The translations under genes and the position numbers were made by a program. From the NCBI GenBank assembly GCA_029864225.1, contig JAOTTU010000007.1:1-28956 (forward strand): 28,956 bases of DNA, read 5' to 3'. The notes under the pieces were generated by a model. The model saw only the letters and a list, made by a program, of their open reading frames with translations. It ran no database searches and was not told the origin of the DNA. The stretch comes from Gammaproteobacteria bacterium (lineage in GTDB: Bacteria > Pseudomonadota > Gammaproteobacteria > UBA9214). Shown one piece after another: positions 7,040 to 14,779 of the stretch. Position 1 is the first letter of the stretch; the number at the start of each line of letters is the position of its first letter.

Positions 7040-8185
7040 CTACTCGAAAAAGAGCAGGGCTTCGTCAATGATCCGCTGCCAAATGGAACCCTCGTCGACC
7101 CCCTGCAGTGCGACCAGTTCCTGTTCGGCAATCAGCTCGTCACCCAGTTTCACCTGTACCTTGCCGAGAGCCTGTCCCTGGGTGACCGGGGCGGTGATAC
7201 GGTTGTCGATGATCATGGAGGCATCCAGCGCCTGGTATTGTCCCCGCGGTATGGTCGCGTAGAGCGGCTTGTTCAGGCCGAGCGGGACAGACTCCGTTTT
7301 ACCCTTCCAGATGCGCGTGCTGGTGAGCGCGTCACCGGCGCCGTAGAGCCGGTGAGTCTCGAAGAAGCGGAATCCGTAATTGAGCAGTGCCTGGCTGACC
7401 TCGGCGCGGGCATTCTCGCTCTTGGTGCCGAGCACCACTGTAATCAGGCGCATGTCGTCTTTCTGCGCCGAGGTCACCAGACAATAACCCGCCGATTCGG
7501 TGTGACCTGTCTTGACACCGTCAACGCTGTCATCGCGCCAGAGCAGCTTGTTACGGTTGTACTGGGTGATCTCGTTGAAAGTGAATTCTTTCTGCGAATA
7601 CCACTTGTAGTATTCCGGGAATTCCCCGATCAGCAATTCGGCGATACGGGCGATATCCCGCGCCGTCATATGGTGCTCGGGGTCGGGCAGGCCGGTGGAA
7701 TTGGTGAAGTGGCTCCCTTGCAGGCCGATTTCCTCGGCATGGCGGTTCATCAGGGCGGCAAAGGTCTCCTCGCTGCCGGCGATGTATTCGGCCAGCGCCA
7801 CGGTGGCGTCGTTGCCGGACTGGATAATCATGCCCTTCAGCAGTTCCTCCACGGAGACCTGCTTGCCGACCTCGATGAACATGCGCGAACCGGGTGTGCG
7901 CCAGGCCTTCTCGCTGACCGTCACCATGTCGCTCAACGCGATGTTCCCCGAACTCAGTTCCTTGAACACCGCGTAGGCCGTCATCAGCTTGGTGATGCTG
8001 GCCGGCTCCACCGGCTCATCAGCGTTCTCCCCGGCGATGACCCGATTGCTGTTGAAGTCCTTGATGATGAAGGCGTTGGAACCGGTGGCAGGCGGCTTGG
8101 GTATCGGCAGGGGGGCGGCCTGGGTGGCGGCAAGTGCAAGGAAAAAAGGAACCAGCAAGAGGGTGTGAATGATTCGAGACTGCAT
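7040..8185 (-). CDS. dacC: D-alanyl-D-alanine carboxypeptidase (PBP5/6 type)
   Basis: The protein is 381 residues. Residues 1-23 are a signal peptide ending TQAA. The S11 peptidase domain has the three penicillin-binding motifs: S63-x-x-K66 (SITK), S123-G-N125 and K225-T-G227. The C-terminal PBP5-type beta domain (about 290-355) precedes an amphipathic tail (IWQRIIDEALLFFE) that anchors such enzymes to the periplasmic face of the inner membrane. It trims the terminal D-Ala from stem pentapeptides. ATG 8185 was chosen because AGGA lies 6 bases upstream and the signal peptide begins there; a longer in-frame start at 8272 would bury it. It lies between rlpA and dat; dacA/dacC after rlpA is a common gammaproteobacterial order, and dacA is an equally valid symbol. 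Confidence 0.95.
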   Translation of the reverse strand: MQSRIIHTLLLVPFFLALAATQAAPLPIPKPPATGSNAFIIKDFNSNRVIAGENADEPVEPASITKLMTAYAVFKELSSGNIALSDMVTVSEKAWRTPGSRMFIEVGKQVSVEELLKGMIIQSGNDATVALAEYIAGSEETFAALMNRHAEEIGLQGSHFTNSTGLPDPEHHMTARDIARIAELLIGEFPEYYKWYSQKEFTFNEITQYNRNKLLWRDDSVDGVKTGHTESAGYCLVTSAQKDDMRLITVVLGTKSENARAEVSQALLNYGFRFFETHRLYGAGDALTSTRIWKGKTESVPLGLNKPLYATIPRGQYQALDASMIIDNRITAPVTQGQALGKVQVKLGDELIAEQELVALQGVDEGSIWQRIIDEALLFFE

Positions 8186-8208
8186 GATTGTCCTGTTCTG
8201 ATGTGTGG

Positions 8209-8241
8209 AAAAAACTCCGTGCATTGTCCGCATGTCACGGA
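8209..8241 (-). terminator. Terminator-like hairpin between rlpA and dacC
   Basis: On the minus strand TCCGTG pairs with CACGGA (plus-strand 8236-8241 with 8216-8221) and is followed by G and six T residues (plus-strand A-run 8209-8214). The stem is only 6 bp with a 14-base loop, so partial termination is likely. Confidence 0.5.
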
Positions 8242-8251
8242 CGATTTGCAA
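8223..8251 (-). promoter_or_regulatory. Possible internal promoter for dacC
   Basis: On the minus strand TTGCAA (8246-8251) and GACAAT (8223-8228) are spaced by 17 bases, each matching 4 of 6 consensus positions. Transcription would start near 8216, giving a leader of about 30 bases. It overlaps the terminator-like hairpin, so only one of the two may be functional. Confidence 0.3.
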
Positions 8252-8278
8252 CGCCACCCGGGGCAGGTGCAAGGGGTG

Positions 8279-9175
8279 TCAGTCGATGATGACCTGGGTA
8301 TCACTTATACCGAGCGATATCAGGTTGTTGGCGATCCGGTCGACTTCGCCGACGGAGGCCAGCGGGCCGACCTGCACACGGTACAGGGGGTTGCTGGCCG
8401 CGGTCTTCGTGACGATGCGCACCGGGCCGAGATCCGCTGTGTCCAGGCGCTCCTTCATGCGCTCTGCATTGCCCCGGTCACGAAACGCGCCGACCTGGAT
8501 AAACAGGTTGATTGCATAAGCGCTGACGGGTTGCTCCAGACTGGCCTGTCGCAGTCCCGCTTGCGGGGGAGCGCTGCTGGTGATTGCCACGACCGCCGCT
8601 TCGGACGGGGTGGTGGGGGCAGTCGCCCCGGCTCTTGTGGTGGCGGGGGTATCGATCGCCTCGACCTCTACCAGGCCGGTGCCGTACTCCAGGATGCCCA
8701 GCTTGGCGGCCGCCACGTACGACAGGTCGATAATGCGGTTGTTGTGGAACGGTCCACGGTCATTCACCTTGACGACCACGGACCGCCCGTTGCGCAGATT
8801 AGTGACCCTGGCATAGGTGGGCAGCGGCAGGGACTTGTGCGCCGCAGTCATCTTGTAGATGTCGTAGACCTCGCCACTGGAGGTGCGCCGGCCGTGGAAC
8901 TTGGTGCCGTACCAGGAGGCGATGCCGCGCTCCTTGTGGTTGCGGCTGCTCGGCTTGGTGTAATAGCGCTTGCCGTTGACCACGTAGGAAGCGGGGTTGC
9001 CGTAACGGCTCAATGGCTCGGCACGCGGGACCGCATCCTGGATGTGGGAGATGTCCTGCGGATCCGGCGGGGGATAGTCGGCGGTTTCGAGCGGACCACG
9101 GCTACTGCAACCCGCACCGAACAGGACGCTGAACAGCGCGGCCAGAAATAGCGTTGCGTATACCGGGTTAATCAT
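8279..9175 (-). CDS. rlpA: RlpA septal-ring lytic transglycosylase
   Basis: The protein is 298 residues. The N-terminus is a lipoprotein-type signal with C23 in GAGCSS, so it is probably anchored in the outer membrane. Residues 85-165 form the double-psi beta-barrel domain (GIASWYGTKFHGRRTSSGE, then VKVNDRGPFHNNRIIDLS), with E102, D105 and H113 in the expected catalytic area. A Pro/Thr/Ala-rich linker leads to a SPOR domain (about 223-298, FIQVGAFRDRGNAERM to VQVGPL), which binds denuded glycan at the septum. RlpA of Pseudomonas cleaves naked glycan strands. Its ATG overlaps the mltB stop by 8 bases, indicating translational coupling. The order mltB-rlpA-dac is conserved in gammaproteobacteria. 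Confidence 0.96.
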   Translation of the reverse strand: MINPVYATLFLAALFSVLFGAGCSSRGPLETADYPPPDPQDISHIQDAVPRAEPLSRYGNPASYVVNGKRYYTKPSSRNHKERGIASWYGTKFHGRRTSSGEVYDIYKMTAAHKSLPLPTYARVTNLRNGRSVVVKVNDRGPFHNNRIIDLSYVAAAKLGILEYGTGLVEVEAIDTPATTRAGATAPTTPSEAAVVAITSSAPPQAGLRQASLEQPVSAYAINLFIQVGAFRDRGNAERMKERLDTADLGPVRIVTKTAASNPLYRVQVGPLASVGEVDRIANNLISLGISDTQVIID

Positions 9176-10217
9176 GCCTCGCCTGCAAGGACAGCGCGCG
9201 TGCCTGCCGGATCTCCTCGCTTAACTGGTAGACCGCCATGGCATAGAGCGGACTGCGGTTGTAGCGGGTAATGACATAGAAGTTGTTCAGGGCCAGCCAG
9301 TACCCCGGTCCATCCTTGTTCTCCAGTGTGATCAACGCGGCCAGGGTTTTGTCCGGCAGTGGTGTGGCAGGCGTGATGCCGGCCTGCTGCAGCTGTTTCA
9401 TTGCCGTGTGCGGTTTCAGGCCCTGTTTCAGTACCGCGTTGTAGCCGTCACCCGATACGCTGGCGGGGAGGGTGACGGTTGCACCCAGCTCCCAGCCATG
9501 CTCGTGTATGTAGTTGGCGACACTGCCAATGATGTCCATGGGGCTGTTCCAGAGGTCGCGTTTACCATCCTGGTCGAAGTCGACGGCATAGTGCCGGTAG
9601 CTGCTGGGGATGAACTGGCCGTAACCCATAGCGCCGGCATAGGATCCCTTGGTGGACAGCAGGTCGATATTCTCCTCGTGGGCCAGTACCAGGTACTGCT
9701 CCAGCTCGCCGCGGAAGAACTTGCTGCGCGGCGGGTAGTCGAATGCCAGCGTGGCAAGCGCATCGAGCACGCGGTGCGAGCCGGTGTTGCCACCGTAGCG
9801 TGTCTCGACGCCGATGATGGCCACGATGATCTGGGCATCGACCCCCAGTTCCCGTTCCGCCTTGGACAGGATGTCGGCATGCTGGTTCCAGTAGGCGATG
9901 CCGCCGTCAATACGGCTCTGGGTCAGGAAGATCTTGCGGTATTCGTGCCATGCCAGCTGCTTTTCCGCGGGTCGGCGCATCAGTTCGAGGATGTCTTCGC
10001 GGCGCTGCGCCTGGCTGAAAATCGCGGTCAGTTCGGCCCTGCTGAAATCGTGCCGGGCCGCCATCTCGTCGATAAAGGCACGGGCTTCAGGGTGGTCAAT
10101 GTAACCGGGGGATCCCGGGGCGGCGGTGGTTGTGGTGCAGGCCGGCATGGCAGCCAGCGATGCAAGGAGGACAACAGCGCTCTTCAAAATCCTTTGCAGT
10201 ATCACAGTGCATTCCAT
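9168..10217 (-). CDS. mltB: Membrane-bound lytic murein transglycosylase B
   Basis: The protein is 349 residues of the GH103 (SLT family 3) type. A hydrophobic N-terminus ends in MPAC at C27; this is a poor lipobox because of the Pro, so lipidation is likely but not certain. The catalytic glutamate is E138 in AIIGVETRYGGNTG. AGAMGYGQFIPSSYRHYAVDFDQDG-type residues form the second signature with its calcium-binding-like acidic loop. It cleaves the MurNAc-GlcNAc bond with 1,6-anhydro product formation in the periplasm. A GGAG motif is 9 bases before ATG 10217. It lies 30 bases after rodA and overlaps rlpA, in line with a shared transcript. Confidence 0.96.
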   Translation of the reverse strand: MECTVILQRILKSAVVLLASLAAMPACTTTTAAPGSPGYIDHPEARAFIDEMAARHDFSRAELTAIFSQAQRREDILELMRRPAEKQLAWHEYRKIFLTQSRIDGGIAYWNQHADILSKAERELGVDAQIIVAIIGVETRYGGNTGSHRVLDALATLAFDYPPRSKFFRGELEQYLVLAHEENIDLLSTKGSYAGAMGYGQFIPSSYRHYAVDFDQDGKRDLWNSPMDIIGSVANYIHEHGWELGATVTLPASVSGDGYNAVLKQGLKPHTAMKQLQQAGITPATPLPDKTLAALITLENKDGPGYWLALNNFYVITRYNRSPLYAMAVYQLSEEIRQARALSLQARHD

Positions 10218-10247
10218 GATTGATGACTCCGGCCGTATTCTATCACT

Positions 10248-11372
10248 TCAGGTAGGTAGTAGCTTGCGATGTGTCTGGATGGACATCAGCATACCAAAGC
10301 CGGCCAACAGGGTGACGATGGATGTGCCGCCGTAACTGATCATGGGCAGAGGCAGGCCCACGACGGGCAGCAAACCGGTCACCATGCCGGTGTTGACAAT
10401 GACATAAACAAAAAAGGTCATCGCAAGGCTGCCGGCGAGCAGGCGGGTGAAGGTGTCCTGGGCATGGATGGCGATCACCGTGCCGCGGATTATGATGAAG
10501 ATGTAGAAGGCGAATAGCAGCAGGATACCGGCGAAGCCGAACTCCTCGCCCAGCACGGCAAAGATGAAGTCGGTCGAGCGTTCCGGCAGGAAATCAAGCT
10601 GTGACTGGGTGCCGTTCAGCCAGCCCTTGCCGAACACTCCGCCCGAGCCGATGGCGATCTTCGACTGAATAATATGGTAGCCGGTGCCCAGGGGGTCGTT
10701 TCCCGGGTTCAGGAAGGTGATCACGCGCTGGCGCTGGTAATCGTGCATGAAATGCCATAACAGCGGGGTCGCCGCGGCAGCGAGCGCCGTCAGGAAGCCG
10801 AGCAGGCGCCACTGCAGACCGGCCAGGAACAGGACAAAAAAACCCGAACTCGCGATCAGCACCGCGGTGCCCAGGTCGGGCTGCTTGGCGATCATCAGCA
10901 CCGGGACGGTGATGATCACACCACCGGCAAGCAACTGGTAGCGGTTGGGGGGCAGGCGCACATCCGCAAGATACCAGGCCACCATCATGGGCACAGCGAG
11001 TTTCATCATCTCCGAAGGCTGGAAACGGATGATATACAGGTCCAGCCAGCGTTGGGCGCCGCCGCTGACCTCGCCCATGATCAGTACCGCGAGCAGCAGC
11101 AGGATGCCGGCCACGAACACCCACGGGGTCATGCGCTGCAGTACCTGCGGGGTGATCTGGGCAACGGCGAACATCCCGGCAAAGGCGATCCCCAGGCGGA
11201 TCAGTTGCCGCTGGATCAGTCCGGCTTCCTCGCTGCCGGCGCTGTACAGGACCATCAACCCGAGAATCGAAACGCTGATGAGCGCGAACAGCAGCGGTGC
11301 ATCGATGTGCAGGCGGTACTGCCAGCCGCGCCGGCTGGCATCCTGGTGGCTGGTCGGGAGCCTGGGCCTCAT
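10248..11372 (-). CDS. rodA: RodA peptidoglycan glycosyltransferase (SEDS)
   Basis: The protein is 374 residues with about ten membrane segments beginning near residue 26. It carries the SEDS hallmarks: QRWLDLYIIRFQPSE near 107-121, a KQPDLGTA motif near 163-170, LNPGNDPLGTGYHIIQS near 221-237, PERSTDFIF near 263-271 with the conserved Asp (D268), and a C-terminal GLPLPMISYGGTS. RodA polymerises glycan from lipid II in the elongasome together with PBP2. Its start overlaps the stop of mrdA by 4 bases (ATGA), so the pair is translationally coupled, as expected for two proteins working as a complex. Confidence 0.98.
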   Translation of the reverse strand: MRPRLPTSHQDASRRGWQYRLHIDAPLLFALISVSILGLMVLYSAGSEEAGLIQRQLIRLGIAFAGMFAVAQITPQVLQRMTPWVFVAGILLLLAVLIMGEVSGGAQRWLDLYIIRFQPSEMMKLAVPMMVAWYLADVRLPPNRYQLLAGGVIITVPVLMIAKQPDLGTAVLIASSGFFVLFLAGLQWRLLGFLTALAAAATPLLWHFMHDYQRQRVITFLNPGNDPLGTGYHIIQSKIAIGSGGVFGKGWLNGTQSQLDFLPERSTDFIFAVLGEEFGFAGILLLFAFYIFIIIRGTVIAIHAQDTFTRLLAGSLAMTFFVYVIVNTGMVTGLLPVVGLPLPMISYGGTSIVTLLAGFGMLMSIQTHRKLLPT

Positions 11373-13219
11373 GGCGCCTTGTCCACCAGATAACTGTCCA
11401 TGATGGCACGCGCAATGGGTGCCGCGACGCCACTGCCGCTGCCACCGTTCTCTACGATAATGGCCACCACGATCTGCGGGTCATCAACGGGCGCGAAGGC
11501 GATGAACAGGGCGTGGTCGCGTAATTTCTCCTCGATCGCCTCGGCGTCGTATTCCTCCTCCTCCTTGAGGCCGAATACCTGCGCTGTGCCAGTCTTGCCG
11601 GCAATGCGGTAGGGGCTGTCGTGGCCAATGCGACGTGCCGTGCCGCGGTCTCCATGGACGACATGGATCATGCCATCGATGACGGCGTCCCAGTGTCCAG
11701 GATCATTCACGGCGATGGTCTCGTCTATCCGGCGCACGGGGGGCTGCAGGGCCGAACTGCCGGCCTGCAGTTCGGCCTGGATGATGTTCGGTTTCATCCG
11801 CAGACCCCGGTTGGCGAGCGTTGCCGTGGCAGTTGCAAGTTGCAGTGGTGTGGTCAGGAAAAAACCCTGGCCGATGCCGGTGATAATGGTCTCTCCGGGA
11901 AACCAGGGTTCCCCGCGGCGCGCGCGTTTCCAGCCCGGTGAAGGCAGCAGGCCCGGCAGTTCGCCCTGGATGTCGATGCCGGTTTGCTTGCCGAAGCCGA
12001 AGTGCTGCAGGTAGTCGTGAATACGGTCGATGCCCATGGACCATGCCAGGTCGTAGAAATAAACATCGCAGGACTGGGTGATGGCGTCATCGAGCTTCAT
12101 CGTCCCATGCCCGGTGCGTTTCCAGTCGCGGTATTTCCTGGTGCTGCTGGGCAGGCTGTAGAAGCCGGGGCAGTAGGTGCTGGACTGGTGACTGGTGATG
12201 CCCTGTTCCAGTCCGGCCAGGCCGATAAAGGGTTTGACGGTTGAGCCCGGCGGGTATTGTCCCCGCAGGGCCCGATTGAAGAGGGGTTCCTTTTCATCTT
12301 CCCTGAGCGCGGTGTAGTCGGCGTACTCGATGCCATTCACAAAAGGGTTGGGGTCATAGGCCGGCAGGCTGACCATGGCGAGGATGTCGCTGGTCTTCGG
12401 GTCGAGCGCGATGGCCGAACCCGCGTAGTCACCGAATGCCTTTTCGGCAGCAGCCTGCAGGCGCGAATCCAGTGTCAGGTAGAGGTTGTTGCCGGGGACC
12501 GGCGGGATGCGTTTGAGCACGCGCAGCACCCGGCCCTGGGCGGTGATCTCGACATGCTCCAGGCCGACCGTGCCGTGCAGCACTGTCTCGTAGCTCTTTT
12601 CGACGCCGGTCTTGCCGACATGCGTGGTGCCGCTGTAATTCGAACTGTCCAGGATCTTCAGGGTCTGCTCGTCGATTCGTCCCACGTAGCCCAGGGCGTG
12701 TACACCCAGGCTGCCGAGCGGGTAGTGCCGGGCGAGACCGGCCTGGATGTCAACGCCCGGAAAGCGGTGCCGGTTGATGGAAAAGCGCGCCACCTCCTCG
12801 TCACTGAGGTGAAAACGTAGCGGCACGGCCTCGAAGCGTGGCTTGCGCTTCAACAGCTTTTCGAAACGACTGCGGTCGGTTTCGCTGATGTGGATGATCT
12901 CCTCGAGCGCCGCCAGCGTTGCGGGCATGTCATCAATCTGTTCCGCGGTGATCTCCAGCCGATAGGAGGGGAGGTTCTCGGCGAGGATGATGCCGTTACG
13001 GTCATAGATCAGGCCGCGACTGGGCGCGATGGCCCGCAATTTTACCCGGTTGTCGTCTGACAGGGTGGTGAAGTGTTCATGGGCAATGACCTGCAGGTAC
13101 AGGAGCCGGCTGAAAAGCACCAGCAACAACAGACCGCTGAACACGAGCAGGACAATCGTCCGGCTGGAAAACAGGCGGTACTCTAGAAAGAGGTCTTTCA
13201 GCGGGAGCTGTCGCAGCAT
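11369..13219 (-). CDS. mrdA: Penicillin-binding protein 2, elongasome transpeptidase
   Basis: The protein is 616 residues, the normal PBP2 size. A single membrane anchor lies at about 21-43. The pedestal/dimerisation domain follows (SRGLIYDRNGIILAEN near 67-82). The transpeptidase domain has S326-T-V-K329, S383-C-D385 and K542-T-G544. It crosslinks the glycan made by RodA on the periplasmic side of the inner membrane, and it is the target of mecillinam in E. coli. It lies 29 bases downstream of mreD and overlaps rodA, joining the mreBCD and mrdA-rodA groups that are separate loci in E. coli. Confidence 0.98.
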   Translation of the reverse strand: MLRQLPLKDLFLEYRLFSSRTIVLLVFSGLLLLVLFSRLLYLQVIAHEHFTTLSDDNRVKLRAIAPSRGLIYDRNGIILAENLPSYRLEITAEQIDDMPATLAALEEIIHISETDRSRFEKLLKRKPRFEAVPLRFHLSDEEVARFSINRHRFPGVDIQAGLARHYPLGSLGVHALGYVGRIDEQTLKILDSSNYSGTTHVGKTGVEKSYETVLHGTVGLEHVEITAQGRVLRVLKRIPPVPGNNLYLTLDSRLQAAAEKAFGDYAGSAIALDPKTSDILAMVSLPAYDPNPFVNGIEYADYTALREDEKEPLFNRALRGQYPPGSTVKPFIGLAGLEQGITSHQSSTYCPGFYSLPSSTRKYRDWKRTGHGTMKLDDAITQSCDVYFYDLAWSMGIDRIHDYLQHFGFGKQTGIDIQGELPGLLPSPGWKRARRGEPWFPGETIITGIGQGFFLTTPLQLATATATLANRGLRMKPNIIQAELQAGSSALQPPVRRIDETIAVNDPGHWDAVIDGMIHVVHGDRGTARRIGHDSPYRIAGKTGTAQVFGLKEEEEYDAEAIEEKLRDHALFIAFAPVDDPQIVVAIIVENGGSGSGVAAPIARAIMDSYLVDKAP

Positions 13220-13248
13220 GAGGGCAGGTATAGGCGTCCGGGGGTTTG

Positions 13249-13737
13249 CTAGCTAATCCTGAAGCCGCGCCGCAGCGAGCGCAGTGCAATATAGATGAAG
13301 GGCCAGATAAACATACCCAGCAGGGAGGGTGCCCAGTAGGAAAACGGGGGCCCGGGCCTGCCGATAAACCGGCTGACCCACAGGGACAGCAGCTGGTGCA
13401 GGATCAGCAGCACCAGCACGGTCAATGCCTGCTGCCATACCGGGAATAAGCGGACGCGCAGATGAAGCTTCAGCGTCAGGAAGGCCACGACGGCCAGTGC
13501 CATGGCGTGCTGCCCCAGCAGGCTGCCGGTCAGCAGGTCGACCAGCAGCCCCATGCCCCAGCCGGTGCCGACGCCGACCCGGTCCGGCACGGCCAGACAC
13601 CAGTAGATCAGGACCAGACCGACCCAGTCCGGGCGCAGGTAACGCACCGAGTCCGGCAGGGGCGCAATGGTCAGCAACAGGGCAATCACAAAGGTCACGG
13701 CGATAATGCCGCCGCCATGGCGTCTGCCTAGAATCAC
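13249..13737 (-). CDS. mreD: Rod shape-determining protein MreD
   Basis: The protein is 162 residues with five or six hydrophobic segments (about 9-28, 36-50, 57-70, 78-92, 104-122, 133-152), matching the small inner-membrane protein MreD. LPDSVRYLRPDWVGLVLIYW (near 28-47) and the GLLVDLLTGSLLGQHAM stretch (near 63-79) are characteristic of the family. MreD links MreC and the elongasome enzymes. Its ATG overlaps the mreC stop by 4 bases, so translation is coupled. The short length makes homology less secure than for its neighbours, but the position between mreC and mrdA settles it. Confidence 0.95.
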   Translation of the reverse strand: MILGRRHGGGIIAVTFVIALLLTIAPLPDSVRYLRPDWVGLVLIYWCLAVPDRVGVGTGWGMGLLVDLLTGSLLGQHAMALAVVAFLTLKLHLRVRLFPVWQQALTVLVLLILHQLLSLWVSRFIGRPGPPFSYWAPSLLGMFIWPFIYIALRSLRRGFRIS

Positions 13738-14663
13738 GGATTCTCCTCAGTTGTCGCGGCCGCTTCTTCGGGGGCGACCAACTGTTCTTCCGGGGGCAAT
13801 GGTGCTTCGGTCTGCCCCGTGCTGCTGGTTTCCAGGGTGCTGGTGTCGCCCGGCCAGACCAGCAGGATCTCGCGGCTCCGGTTCAGCTTTGCGCTCGGGG
13901 TGGCGACCACGGCCGCAAACGAGCGTCCCGGGTCATGCTGCACGCCCTGGACAACGGCCACCGGGTAGCCGGGCGGGAAGCGCCCGCCCAGCCCGGAAGT
14001 GACCAGCAGGTCGCCGGGCTGGATGTCGGCATTGTTGGGGATGTACGGCAATTCCAGCCGGTTGATGGTGCCGCTACCGAGGGCGATGGTGCGTATGCCG
14101 TTGCGGTTGACCTGTACTGGCAGGGCATGCGATGTGTCGGTGATCAGTATCGCGGTCGAGGTGTACGGGCCGACGTGAACAACCTGTCCCATGACGCCGT
14201 CCGCGTCCAGGATCGGCTGGCCCGGGTATATCTTGTCGAGCTCCCCCTTGTTGATGAGGACCTGGTGCTTGTAGGGGTCAAGGTCGACCGACATCAGTTC
14301 CGCGACCAGCACCCGCTCGCCGATCATGAACGCCGAGTCCAGCAGTTCGCGTAGGCGGATGTTTTCGGTCTCCAGGGCTTGCAGTTTCTGGCCCCGGGCC
14401 TTGAGCATCAGCATCTGGGTGCGCAGGCTGGCATTCTCCTCCTGCAACTGGCGGCGGGTTGCGAGCGACTCGCGGAACCACTCCGACACGGCCCCCGGCA
14501 TTTCAACAGCCAGCTGCAAGGGGTAGACCAGGAGTGACAGGCCGGCACGCAGGGAGTCGATGTGGTTCTGGCGATGGTCCATCATCATAAGGGTTATGGA
14601 CAACGTCACGAGCAGCACCAGTCGTGTCGTGATCGATGGACCCTGTGTGAAAATGAGCTTGAT
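13734..14663 (-). CDS. mreC: Rod shape-determining protein MreC, probable ATC start
   Basis: From ATC 14663 the protein is 309 residues. The N-terminus reads IKLIFTQGPSITTRL, the conserved cytoplasmic motif of gammaproteobacterial MreC, then a membrane helix (about 15-28). A coiled coil follows (about 60-95, RRQLQEENASLRTQMLMLKA), then the two beta-barrel domains (about 105-265) and a Pro/Glu/Thr-rich tail. MreC is a periplasmic scaffold that activates PBP2. There is no ATG, GTG or TTG between the upstream in-frame stop and the motif. AGGGG lies 7 bases before the ATC. The first canonical start, GTG 14618, would remove the motif and part of the membrane helix and has no ribosome binding site. 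A sequence error at 14661 is the main alternative. The stop overlaps mreD. Confidence 0.9.
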   Translation of the reverse strand: MKLIFTQGPSITTRLVLLVTLSITLMMMDHRQNHIDSLRAGLSLLVYPLQLAVEMPGAVSEWFRESLATRRQLQEENASLRTQMLMLKARGQKLQALETENIRLRELLDSAFMIGERVLVAELMSVDLDPYKHQVLINKGELDKIYPGQPILDADGVMGQVVHVGPYTSTAILITDTSHALPVQVNRNGIRTIALGSGTINRLELPYIPNNADIQPGDLLVTSGLGGRFPPGYPVAVVQGVQHDPGRSFAAVVATPSAKLNRSREILLVWPGDTSTLETSSTGQTEAPLPPEEQLVAPEEAAATTEENP

Positions 14664-14707
14664 GCGCGCACCCCTGTGTGAATGCTGGTGTTATCCTGCC
14701 GGGAAAA

Positions 14708-14730
14708 CCGCTTGCCATGGCAAGCTGCGG
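14708..14730 (-). terminator. Palindrome between mreB and mreC, possible attenuator
   Basis: GCTTGCCATGGCAAGC at 14710-14725 is a perfect 16-bp palindrome. On the minus strand it is followed by GGTTTTCCC, so it resembles a weak terminator or pause site. It could reduce read-through from mreB into mreC, which would fit the need for far more MreB than MreC. Confidence 0.45.
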
Positions 14731-14779
14731 GGTATTCTAGCGTATCCGGGCAGGTGGTGGCGGCTGCCGCGCGGGGTTT

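Noticed and set aside
7238..9151. Very long plus-strand open frame (637 codons) opposite dacC and rlpA
   Set aside because: It is antisense to two well-identified genes, has Gly/Arg/Asp/His-rich low-similarity composition typical of GC-rich shadow frames, and no ribosome binding site or domain.
9408..10223. Plus-strand open frame opposite mltB
   Set aside because: A shadow of the mltB codon pattern with no recognisable domain.
14616..14618. GTG 14618 as the mreC start
   Set aside because: It removes the conserved N-terminal motif and part of the membrane helix, and has no Shine-Dalgarno sequence.
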